A stretch of DNA of 64,000 bases from DATBSL01 sp963729875. GTDB lineage: Bacteria; Acidobacteriota; Vicinamibacteria; Fen-336. How positions within the stretch are numbered: position 1 is the stretch's first letter; each line of letters begins with the position of its first letter. Below the pieces are notes generated by a model. The model made no database searches and was not told the DNA's origin. It was given only the letters and a program-made list of their open reading frames with translations. Made by a program: the position numbers and the translations under genes. The stretch covers positions 434,001-498,000 of the forward strand of contig CAVSPR010000007.1 of the NCBI GenBank assembly GCA_963729875.1, read 5' to 3'. Of this stretch, positions 25,681 through 34,726 are shown piece by piece.

Positions 25681-25686
25681 TAGAAT
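25681..25686 (+). promoter_or_regulatory. -10 TAGAAT, leaderless start of the histidine kinase
   Basis: TAGAAT ends 8 nt before ATG 25695. No Shine-Dalgarno and no clear -35 are present; the CACAG array ends just upstream and could bind a regulator. Confidence 0.45.
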
Positions 25687-25694
25687 CGTCCCGC

Positions 25695-27849
25695 ATGCTG
25701 GAGATGGCCGGGAGCACGGCCGTCGCCGAGCGCCTCCGCCGCCTGGTGGCGTTCCCGCCGGAGGAGGAATCCGCCGAGGCTCGCCGGTCCCGCCTGCTCC
25801 GCTTCATGCTCGTCCTGAGCGCGACGGTCACCGCCGCCTTTCTCGTGCTGACGTGGCCCCTCACGGACGACCGCGTTCGCCTCGTCACCGGCGGCCTGCT
25901 CGTGGCGCTCGTCGGCCTGGCCCTCGCGACCCGGGCAGGCGCCACGCGCCTGGTGGCCCTCGGATACCTCGCCGGGCTGTGGCTTTTCGTGACCGCGTCG
26001 TTCTGGCTCTTCGGCGGGTTCCGGACCCCGGCCGCCAGCTCCTACGCGGTGGTGGCCGTGGCGGCCGCCCTCCTCTTCGGGACGCGCGGCGCCGCGGCGG
26101 CGAGCGCGCTCGTCGCCGCCACGTGCGTCCTCGTCGCCGTCGCCGACTCGCGCGGATGGACGCCCGGCGCCGAGACGCCGGGACCGTGGATGGCGCTGGC
26201 CGTGCTGCTGGGCAGCCTGTTGAGCGTGGTGGGCATGGCGCTCTACGCGACGGCGGAGCTGCGCCGGGCCATCTCGGGGCTGCGCGGCGAGGTGCAGGAG
26301 CGGCTGGCGGTCGAGGCGCGGCTGCGCGAGTCGGAATCGCGCTTCCGCTCGATCGTCGAGTCCTCCCCGATGGCCATCCTCCTGTATCGCCTCGAGCCGG
26401 ACGGCCGGCTCGTCCTGACCGGCTCGAACCCCAACAGCGACCGCGTCCTGGGGGTCGAGGTGGGGGCGCTCGTGGGCCGGACCATCGAGGAGGCTTTCCC
26501 CGGCCTCGCCGGCACCGACGTGCCCGACCGCTACCGCCGCCTCTGCACGGAGGGCGGCGCCTGGGACACCGAGATCACCTACCAGGACGACCGCATGCAC
26601 GGCGTCTACGAGGTCCACGCCTTCCAGACCGCCCCTGGCTTTCTCGCGGTGATGTTCCTGGACGTCACCGAGAAGCACCGGGCCGAGGGCGAGCGGCGGC
26701 GCATGGAGGAGCAGCTCCGCCAGTCGCAGAAGATGGAGGCGGTGGGCCGGCTCGCCGGCGGCATCGCGCACGACTTCAACAACCTGCTGATGGTCATCAT
26801 GGGCCACGGCGAGCTGCTGCGGCGCAGCCTGTCCCCCGAACGACCCGCGCCTGCGGAAGGTCCAGCACGTCATGGGGGCCTCCGAGCGGGCCGCGCGCCT
26901 CGTGCGACAGCTGCTCGCCTTCGGCCGCAAGCAGGTCCTCGAGCCCCAGGTCGTCGACCTCAACGCCCTCGTCGCCGAGACCGCGCGCATGCTCCGCCGC
27001 CCTGCTCGGCGAGGACGTCGAGGTCGTGACCCGTCTCGACCCCGCCCTCGGCCGGGTCCGCGTGGACCCGGCACAGATCGAGCAGGTCCTGATGAACCTC
27101 GCCGTCAACGCCCGCGACGCCATGCCCCGGGGCGGCGCCCTCGTCCTCGAGACGGCCAACGTCGACGCGCCGCCGCCGGGCGCCGACGGCGCGCTCCCGG
27201 GCCACGGCGGCTACGTGGCGCTCACCGTCCGCGACACCGGCCACGGCATGGACGAGACGACGCGGGCCCGGGCCTTCGAGCCGTTCTTCACCACCAAGGC
27301 CGGCCTGGGCGGCACCGGGCTCGGCCTCGCCATGGTCTACGGCATCGTCCAGCAGAGCGGGGGGCACCTCCAGCTCGAGAGCGAGCCGGGACGGGGCACG
27401 TCCGTTCGCATCCTCCTGCCCCGCGCCCACGGCCGCGCGGCGGCCGCGGCGACGACGCCGCGCCGGACTCGGTCCCGCGGTCCGGGGCGAGACCGTGCTC
27501 GTCGTGGAGGACGAGTCGTCGATCCGGGCCCTCGCCTGCGAGATGCTCGAGGCGCACGGGTACGGCACGCTCGACGCCGGCAGCGCGGAGGAGGCGCTCG
27601 GCCTGGCCGTCGCGTCACGGGGGGCCGATCCATCTCCTCCTGACCGACGTCGTGATGCCGGGGATCAGCGGCCCCGCCCTCGCGGATCGCTTCAACACCG
27701 TCCGCCCCGGCGCGCGCGTCCTCTTCATGTCCGGGTATGCCGGGGACGACCTCGCCCGGCGGGGCGTGGTCGAGGAAGCCGACCTCATTCCGAAGCCCTT
27801 CACCGCCGACCTCCTCGTCCGGCGCGTGCGGGAGGTCCTGGACCGGTAG
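25695..27849 (+). CDS. Hybrid sensor histidine kinase (membrane, PAS, HisKA, HATPase, REC); four frameshifts
   Basis: About 718 residues once frames are joined. The N-terminus has six or so helices (FMLVLSATVTAAFLVLTW onward), then a PAS domain (FRSIVESSPMAILLYRL...AVMFLDVTEKHRAEGERR). The H-box is GGIAHDFNNLLMVI, with His359. The ATPase domain has NLAVNARDAMP, DTGHGMDETTRARAFEPFFTTK and GTGLGLAMVYGIV. The receiver domain has LVVEDESSIRAL, the phosphoacceptor in LLLTDVVMPG and PKPFTADLL. The frame breaks near 26838, 26997, 27480 and 27620, each next to a G/C run, and every domain resumes intact, so consensus errors are likely. The cognate output is unknown. Confidence 0.85.
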
Positions 27850-27873
27850 CACCGGTCCGCTGATTCGACGCGC

Positions 27874-30800
27874 CTACTCCATCGGCTCGGGTGCGATCGC
27901 CGTCCCGACGCGCGCGAAACGGTCGGGGTCGAACGAGCGCAGCAGCCGCTCGGCGTTGCGGCTGGCCGTCTCCGCCGCGTGCTCGCGCAGGAGCTGCTGC
28001 ACCTCGGCCGCGTCCGCCTCGTCGAGCGGCTGCATCTTCACGTACTGCCGGTTGAGGCGCGAGCCGTCGGGGTCGAGCAGGTAGACGCGGCCGCCGGTGA
28101 GGCCGGCGCCGAGGTTGAACCCGACCGGGCCCCAGCACGAGGGCGACGCCGCCGGTCATGTACTGGAAGGCGTTGGCCTCGACGCCCTCGACCACGACGC
28201 GCGGGCCCTCGCCCTCGTGGCTCTTGCGCAGGCAGATGCCGAAGCGGTTGCCGCCGCGCCCGGCGACGTAGGCGCGCGCCCGCGCGCGCGCCGTAGGCGA
28301 ACGTGTTGCCCCACCACCGTGAGCGACGTGTCGGCGCCCTCCGGCACGACCACGAGCTTGCCGCCGTAGGCGGCGGTGAAGCAGGAGTCGGCGGCGAGGC
28401 CGTGGAGGTAGAGCTCCATGCCCTTGACCGCGTAGGCCGCGTAGAAGTGGCCGGCGGCGCCGCGGTGGCGCAGGACGAGGCGCCCCCTGCGGGAGGCCGG
28501 CGTCGCCGAACCGGCGGGCGAGGATCGCCGGCCGCGCCCACGCCCACGCAGCGGTCCACGTTGGTGAGCGTCTCCCTGACCTCGGCCTCCTCGCCGCCGA
28601 CGGCGCGGTGCGGCGGCCTCCTCCTCGCGCCTCGCGCCGCTTCGGGGCGAAGAGCCGGCCGCTGCCGCGCGTCGTCGCGCGCTCCGGCGCGCGCGCGGGC
28701 GGCGCCCCCACGATGTGGCCGACGTCGAGGAGCGGCGGCCTTGCCGGCGAGGTCGCGTCCGCTTCTCGAGGAGGTCCCGCCGGCCGATGACCTCGGCGAG
28801 GCGGCGGATGCCGTTCGCGGCCATGAGCGCCGCGGATCTCCCCGGCCACGTGGCGGAGCAGGCGCGTCACGTGCCGGCTCTGCCGGCGAAGCGGGCGACG
28901 AGCGCGGGGTCCTGGGTGGCCACCCCGAGCGTGCAGCCCTGGCGGCGCGTGCCGGTCGGGTCGCCCGGCTGCGGGCCGGCGAGGTGGCACTGGCGCAGCA
29001 TCGAGCAGCCGAGCGCCATCAGCAGCGAGGTGCCGAAGCCGACCCGGTCGGCGCCGAGCAGCATGAGCTTGAGGGCGTGCTCGCCGGTGTGGACGCCGCC
29101 GTCGACGCTGACCTCGACCCGCTCGCGCACGCCCTCCTCGACCAGCATGTCGTGCACCGCGGGCAGGACCGCCGGCACCGGCACGCCCCCGTGCTTCTGG
29201 TCGACGCGCTTGGCCGCGCCCGTGCCGCCGCAGCCGTCGGAGAGGTGGAGCCGGTTGGCGCCGGCGTTGACCCCGCCCATGCACGCCATCTCGACCCCGT
29301 GGGTGGCCACGAACTTGAGCGCGCGGCGTTGACGTCGGGGTTGAGGTGGCGCCAGCTCTCGACCATGAGCTTGACGTCCTCGATCGAGTAGAGGTTGTGG
29401 TTCACGGGCGGCGAGACGAGCTCGTAGCCCGGCTCGCAGCCGCGCTGGGACGCGATGCGCGGCGAGACCTTCCGCCCCGGCAGCTGGCCGCCCTTGCCCG
29501 GCTTCGCGCCCTGCGCGAACTTGACCTCGGCCTCCGCCGCCCGCGCCGCCGTCATCGGGGTGACCGTGAAGCGGGCGCCCGCGTACTGGATGCTGCGGTT
29601 GCCGTCGGCGCGGCCGATCCGGGTCTTGTCGAAGCCGCCCTCGCCGGAGTTGGCGAACGGCCCGATGCCCGGCGGCGGCGGGACGCCCGCCGCGCGGAAG
29701 CGCGTCCGGCAGTACCGGTGGAGCGGCGTTCATGGCGCGCGCGACCGCGCGGTGGGCGGGCTCGGAGAGGGCGCCCTCGCTCATCCCCGGCGCCATGAAG
29801 CGCCAGAGCACGTGCTCGCGCCCCTCGACCTCCTCGAGCGGGACGGGGTCCCCGTGGGGAACGATCCGGAGGAGGTCGAGGACGCTGAGGGGCTCGCGCT
29901 CGTTCGACGGCCTGCGCGAAGGCTGCGTAGGCCGCGGCGGAGCCGCGACGGGCGCCGTCGCCGCGGGCGGCCCAGCCGGAGGCCTCGTGCAGCGCCTTGA
30001 AGACCTCGGGGTTGTTGGCGTGGGGCCGGCCCGCCTTGCGGTAGCGGAACTCGCCCGCGTCGGGCAGCTCGGCGGGCGCCCCGGGCCGGAAGGCCTCGTC
30101 GTGGAAGGACAGCCACTCGCGGTCGAGCACCTCGGGGCCGATCCCGCCGAGGTGGCGGGCGACGCCGGGGAACTCCTCGCGCAAGAAGGCCGGGTCGAGG
30201 CCCACCGCCTCGACCAGCTTCGCCCCGCAGTAGGCCGAGGCGGGGGTCACGCCCATCATCGACATGGCCTCGACGAAGCCCGCGCGCAGGCCCTTGAGGT
30301 ACGTGCCCTCGCTCTCCGCCGCGCTCAGGCAGCCGAGCCAGGGGCAGACCGCGTCGGCGCCCACCGCGACGAGGAGCGCCGCGTGGTGGATGTCCCACAC
30401 CCCGGCGTCGGCCACCAGCCCCACGCGGTGGCGCAGCCCCACCTTCACGAGCGCGTCGTGGAGGCGGCTCGCCGCCCGCAGGGCCGGCACGGCGGCGCGC
30501 GCCCCGTCGACCCCGCGGTCGGAGAGCACGAGGACCGCGGCGCGCCCGGCCAGGTTCACGCCGCGCGTCACCACGTCCTCGAGCGCGATCTCGAGCCCCT
30601 GCGTCCCGCGCGTCGTGTCGAAGAGGAGCTCGAGGGTGGCGACGCCCTCGCGCTCGGCGAGAGCCGGCCCGGTCGGCCAGGGAGAGGACGCGCTCGGGCA
30701 GGATGTAGACGGGGCCGCTCGCCCGCCCGTCCGTCCACAGCCCCGAGCGGTCGCCGAGGGCCACCTGGGTCTCGAACACCCACGCGTCGCGGATGGGGTC

Positions 30801-32398
30801 GATGGGCGGGCTCGTCTCCTGGGCGAAGCGGAGCTTGAAGTGGTCCTCGAGGCGGCGCGGGAGGCGGTCGAGCATGGCCGCGGGCGGCGTGTCGTCCCCC
30901 ATCGAGCCGACCGCGGGCTTGCCGGTCGTCGGCGAGGGAGGCGAGGAGCACGTCCTCGTCCTCGCGGGTCATCCCGAAGGCGAGCTGGAGCCGCCGCAGG
31001 TCGAGCCGGGGGCACGGGCGGCGCCGGGCGCGGCCGCGCTCACCACCACCCGGTTCCGCGGGCACCGGGAAGCGCTGCCGGGACACCAGGCGGTGCACCT
31101 CGTCCGTGAGCAGCACGTCGCCGTTGCGGAGGCTGCACCACCACGGTGTCCCCCGGCCCGAAGAGCTTCTGCCGCTCGACGCGGCCCGAGGTCCACGGTG
31201 CCGGTGAGCTCGCTCGCGGCGAGGGCGTAGTCCTTCGTGGTGAGCAGCCACAGCGGCCGCAGGCCGTTGCGGTCGAGGTGGGCCACCGCCTCGTCGCCGT
31301 CGCAGGCCACCACCGCGGCCGGCCCGTCGCAGGCCCCCAGGAAGACGCTCATCGCCTCGTGGAAGGCGGAGAGCCGGTCGCTCGCCGCCGCCATCGACGG
31401 GGCCTCGGGCAGGAGGGCGAGGATCGCCTGGGGCAGGCTCAGCCCGCCGGTCAGGAGCGCGATCACCATGTCGTCGAGGTTCGCGGTGTCGGAGCCCCCC
31501 GCTGCAGATGATCGAGCCGCACGCGCTCGCCGATCCGCCGCAGGCGCGGGTGGCGCTCCGCGAGCAGCTGCACGAGGTCGGGCCCGATCGCCTCCATCCA
31601 CGCCACGTTGCCCTTGATCGTCGAGATCTCGCCGTTGTGGCCGAGGGCCCAGAACGGCTGGGCCCGCCGCCAGGCGGTCGTGGTGTTGGTGCTGTAGCGG
31701 CTGTGGAAGAGGACGAAGCGCGAGGCGAATTCGTCGTTCCGCAGGTCGGGGAAGAGCCTCCCGATCTGCGACAGCTCGGCCAGCCCCTTGTAGACGACCG
31801 TCCGGTTCGAGAGGCTGGCCACGGAGAAGTCGGTGCCGACCTCGTCAGTGAGGACCTCGTCGAGGGCGAGGCGGAGGAGGTAGCGGCAGGCGAGCCAGCC
31901 GTCCTCGCTCAGGCCCTTCGGGCGGCGGAAGAGGGCCTGGCGCACGACGGGCGCGGTCCGCCGCGCGGCCGCCCCCGCCGGGAGCGCCTCGAGGTCGACC
32001 GGCACGTCGGCCCAGCCGAGCACGTCGGCCTCCGCGAGCGCGGCCAGCTCCTCCACCCGCTTCACGCAGCGCCTCCGGGGCACGGCGTCCCAGGGCAGGA
32101 AGAACATCCCGAGGGCCACGTCGCGCTGGGCGATGAGGCGGACGTGGTCGGGGAAGCGGTCGAGGAGGAGCGGCCAGGGGATGTCGAGGAGGAGCCCGGC
32201 CCCGTGGCCGGGCGCGCCGCGGTGGTCGAACTGGCGGCAGAGGTCGAGGGCGATCTCGACGAGGCGCCGCTCCGCGACGCCCTGCCGCGAGGCGAGGAAC
32301 CCCATCCCGCACGCGTCGGGTGCGTCGTCGGCGCCGCGGCGTTCGCGTTGGCCGGTGTCCACTATCGCCTGAGCCCGCGAGGATGGAGACGATACCAC
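27874..32398 (-). CDS. gltB: Glutamate synthase large subunit (GOGAT); at least 12 frameshifts
   Basis: Makes two glutamates from glutamine and 2-oxoglutarate. All parts are present in order across about 1500 codons: the class-II amidotransferase start DACGMGFLA with nucleophilic Cys, FHSRYSTNT, ALGHNGEISTIKGN; the central domain with TLELLFDTTRGTQGLE and LVADAGVWDIHHAALL; the FMN-binding synthase domain with NSGEGGFDKTRIG, KPGKGGQLPGRKV, SPPVNHNLYSIEDVK, VSVDGGVHTGEHALK and MALGCSMLRQCH; and the C-terminal beta-helix (HFYAAYAVKGMELYLHG, AFQYMTGGVALVLGP). The frame changes near 31500, 31190, 31140, 30935, 30665, 29910, 29725, 29330, 28870, 28830, 28755, 28500-28620, 28310 and 28140. GTG 32398 has an AAGGAAAGGGG site; GTG 32362 is the alternative. 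No gltD is in the window. Confidence 0.85.
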
Positions 32399-32453
32399 GC
32401 GGGCCCCTTTCCTTCGCCCGAACGGCGGCGCACACTAGGGGCGGGAGGTGACC

Positions 32454-32825
32454 ATGCTTCGTCGTCCCCGCTCCCGCGCTACGCGCGCGTTCGCCGTCAC
32501 GCTGCTCCTGGCCGCCACACCCCCCCTCTCCGCCCTCGGCCCGTCCGCGCGCTCCTCCGGGGCGTCGCCCCGCGCCTGCCTCGCCCAGGAGGCCGGCAGC
32601 CAGGACCCGCGACCGCACTGCTGCTTCGTGAACCCGCGCTACGCGGGCACCTGCGACGTCGAGCCGGCGAAGGACGAGACCTGCGCCTCGATCCTGGAGT
32701 ACCTGAACAACCCGATGTCGCAGGGCAAGACCTACTGCAACAGCACGAACGTCCGCGGCGGCTGGAAGTCGGAGCCCTGCGAGCCGGGGATGAAGACCGA
32801 CTCGGCGAAGGCAAAGCCGGAATAG
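32454..32825 (+). CDS. Small exported Cys-rich protein
   Basis: A 123-residue protein. The ATG at 32454 is chosen because GGAGG lies 5 nt upstream; an in-frame GTG at 32448 overlaps that site. A basic start and hydrophobic stretch (AFAVTLLLAATPPLSAL) form a signal peptide. The mature part has six cysteines: CC in PHCCFVNP, then GTCDV, ETCAS, TYCNS and EPCEP, probably three disulfides or a metal site. I do not recognise the family. It lies 10 nt before the lactate-permease start, but that gene has its own -10. Confidence 0.65.
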   Translation: MLRRPRSRATRAFAVTLLLAATPPLSALGPSARSSGASPRACLAQEAGSQDPRPHCCFVNPRYAGTCDVEPAKDETCASILEYLNNPMSQGKTYCNSTNVRGGWKSEPCEPGMKTDSAKAKPE

Positions 32826-32828
32826 AAT
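32823..32828 (+). promoter_or_regulatory. -10 TAGAAT, leaderless start of the lactate permease
   Basis: TAGAAT overlaps the stop region of the Cys-rich protein gene and ends 7 nt before GTG 32836. No Shine-Dalgarno is seen in the gap. Confidence 0.45.
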
Positions 32829-32835
32829 CGGCGCC

Positions 32836-34530
32836 GTGACCGGCGCCTTCCACCAGACCTACGATCCCGTCGCGGCGAGCGTCCTTCTCTCGGCCCTCGT
32901 GGCCGCGCTGCCCCTCGTCGTCCTCGCCGTCCTGCTCGCCGTCGTGCGCGCCGCGCCGTGGAAGGCGGCGGTGGCCGGTGCCGCCACCGCCTTCGGCCTC
33001 GCCTGGCTCGTCTGGCGGATGCCCCTCGGCCTCGCGGTGTCCGCCGCCACCCACGGCATGGCCTTCGGCCTCTGGCCGATCAGCTGGGTCTGCCTGAACG
33101 CCGTCTTCTTCTACAACCTCACCGTGGCGAGCGGCGACTTCGACGTCCTCCGCCGCACCCTCGCGCGCCTCACCGAGGACCGGCGCATCCAGGCCCTCCT
33201 CGTCGCCTTCTGCTTCGGCGCTCTCATCGAGGGCATCGCCGGGTTCGGGGCGCCGGTCGCGATCAGCGCCTCGATGCTCGCCGGCCTCGGCTTCGAGCCG
33301 CTGGCCGCGGCCGTCCTCGCCCTCGTCGCCAACACCGCGCCCGTGGCCTTCGGCTCGATCGGCATCCCGGTCACCACCCTCGGCGGTCTCCTCGCGCCGA
33401 TCCTCGGCCGGGACGTGGCCTCCACCACGCAGGCTCTCTCGTCGATGGTCGGCCGCCAGCTACCCTTCTTCTCGCTGCTCGTCCCCGCCTACCTCGTCGT
33501 GCTCCTGGCCGGCTGGCGGAAGATGGTCGAGGTGCTGCCCGCCGTCGCCGCCGCGGGCCTGAGCTTCGCCGTCGTGCAGTTCGCCGCCTCCAACTTCCTC
33601 GGTCCCGAGCTGACCGACATCCTGGCCTCGCTCGCCTCGCTGGGCGCGCTCGCGCTCCTCCTGCGCGTCTGGAAGCCGCGCGAGGTGTGGCGGGGCGACG
33701 GGCGTCAGGTGGCGGAAGCGAAGGACGAGCGGCACGACCCGCCGGCCCGGGTCCTCCGGGCCTTCGCCATCTACGCGATCCTCGTCCTCGTCGTCCTCGG
33801 CCTCCAGGTGGCCGCCTCGGCCGGCCTCAAGAACGTGAGGTGGGAGACGCCGTGGCCGGGCTCGTACGTGACGGTGGACGGCCAGGTGGCGCCTCTCGTC
33901 CACCGCGAGCCGCCGATCGCCCCGCCGTCGAGCCCCTACCCGCTCGCCTACCGGCTGGACTTCCTCACCTCCGCCGGCACGATGGTGCTCGTCGCGTCCG
34001 GAGTGGCGTTCCTGGTCATGATGGCCTTCGGCGCCCCGCCCGCCGCCTTCGGCATCACGTTCGGGCGCACGCTGCGGCAGCTGAAGCTGCCCATCGTCAC
34101 CATCACCTTCATCCTCTCGATCGCGACGGTCATGAACTACGCGGGCATGACGTCCTCGATGGCGCTCGCCCTCGCCGCGACCGGCGTTCTCTTCCCGTTC
34201 TTCTCCGCCTTCATCGGCATGCTCGGCGTGTTCCTGACCGGCAGCGACACCTCGTCGAACACGCTCTTCGGCCCGCTGCAGGCGACGACCGCGAAGGTCT
34301 CGGGCCTCGACCCGATCCTCATGGCGGCCACGAACAGCTCGGGCGGAGTCATGGGGAAGATGATCAGCCCGCAGAACCTCTCCGTGGGGGCGGCGGGGGT
34401 GGGCGCGGTCGGCCGCGAGGGCGAGATCTTCCGCCGCGTGATCGGCCACAGCCTCGTGCTAACGAGCCTGATGGGCCTCCTCGCGATGCTGCAGGCCTAC
34501 GTCCTGCCCTGGATGATCCCGGGGAACTGA
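32836..34530 (+). CDS. lctP: L-lactate permease (LctP/LldP family)
   Basis: Imports L-lactate (or glycolate) with protons across the inner membrane. The 564-residue protein with about 12-14 helices starts with GTG. Family segments: TYDPVAASVLLSALVAALPL at the N-terminus, FCFGALIEGIAGFGAPVAIS, ANTAPVAFGSIGIPVTTL, then near the C-terminus LGVFLTGSDTSSNTLFGPLQ and GGVMGKMISPQNLSVGAAGVG. The length is normal (about 550). No lactate dehydrogenase gene is adjacent. Confidence 0.93.
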   Translation: MTGAFHQTYDPVAASVLLSALVAALPLVVLAVLLAVVRAAPWKAAVAGAATAFGLAWLVWRMPLGLAVSAATHGMAFGLWPISWVCLNAVFFYNLTVASGDFDVLRRTLARLTEDRRIQALLVAFCFGALIEGIAGFGAPVAISASMLAGLGFEPLAAAVLALVANTAPVAFGSIGIPVTTLGGLLAPILGRDVASTTQALSSMVGRQLPFFSLLVPAYLVVLLAGWRKMVEVLPAVAAAGLSFAVVQFAASNFLGPELTDILASLASLGALALLLRVWKPREVWRGDGRQVAEAKDERHDPPARVLRAFAIYAILVLVVLGLQVAASAGLKNVRWETPWPGSYVTVDGQVAPLVHREPPIAPPSSPYPLAYRLDFLTSAGTMVLVASGVAFLVMMAFGAPPAAFGITFGRTLRQLKLPIVTITFILSIATVMNYAGMTSSMALALAATGVLFPFFSAFIGMLGVFLTGSDTSSNTLFGPLQATTAKVSGLDPILMAATNSSGGVMGKMISPQNLSVGAAGVGAVGREGEIFRRVIGHSLVLTSLMGLLAMLQAYVLPWMIPGN

Positions 34531-34603
34531 ATTACTCCCGCTCGGCGGACCGGGCCCTCTTCTCGCGCCGGAGAGGCGAGAGCTGGCCGGGCGCCAGCCC
34601 TCA

Positions 34604-34663
34604 GGGGTCAGGTCTTGAATTGTGACGTTCCCGTCCCGATGAGCAGATTCAAGACCTGACCCC
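34604..34663. repeat. REP-like palindrome with 17-bp perfect arms
   Basis: GGGGTCAGGTCTTGAAT (34604-34620) and its exact reverse complement (34647-34663) flank a 26-nt loop. It lies in the 196-bp gap between lctP and the GH2 gene, 10 bp before the GH2 -35. In composition and layout it resembles dispersed REP/MITE-type palindromes mobilised by RAYT transposases; it may also end lctP transcription. The rest of the gap (34531-34603) holds nothing I recognise. Confidence 0.7.
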
Positions 34664-34673
34664 ATTCCGGCTA

Positions 34674-34703
34674 TTGACGCGTGTTCGCGCCGGGGCGTAG
34701 CCT
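34674..34703 (+). promoter_or_regulatory. Predicted promoter of the GH2 gene
   Basis: TTGACG (34674-34679), an 18-bp spacer and TAGCCT (34698-34703). AAGGAGG (34714-34720) lies 6 nt before ATG 34727, a textbook Shine-Dalgarno. Confidence 0.55.
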
Positions 34704-34726
34704 CCGGCCACGGCAAGGAGGTTCCG

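Noticed and set aside
27874..32398. gltB treated as a pseudogene
   Set aside because: All active-site motifs survive in order, breaks sit at G/C runs and the flanking kinase gene shows the same defect; sequence error is the better explanation, though unproven.
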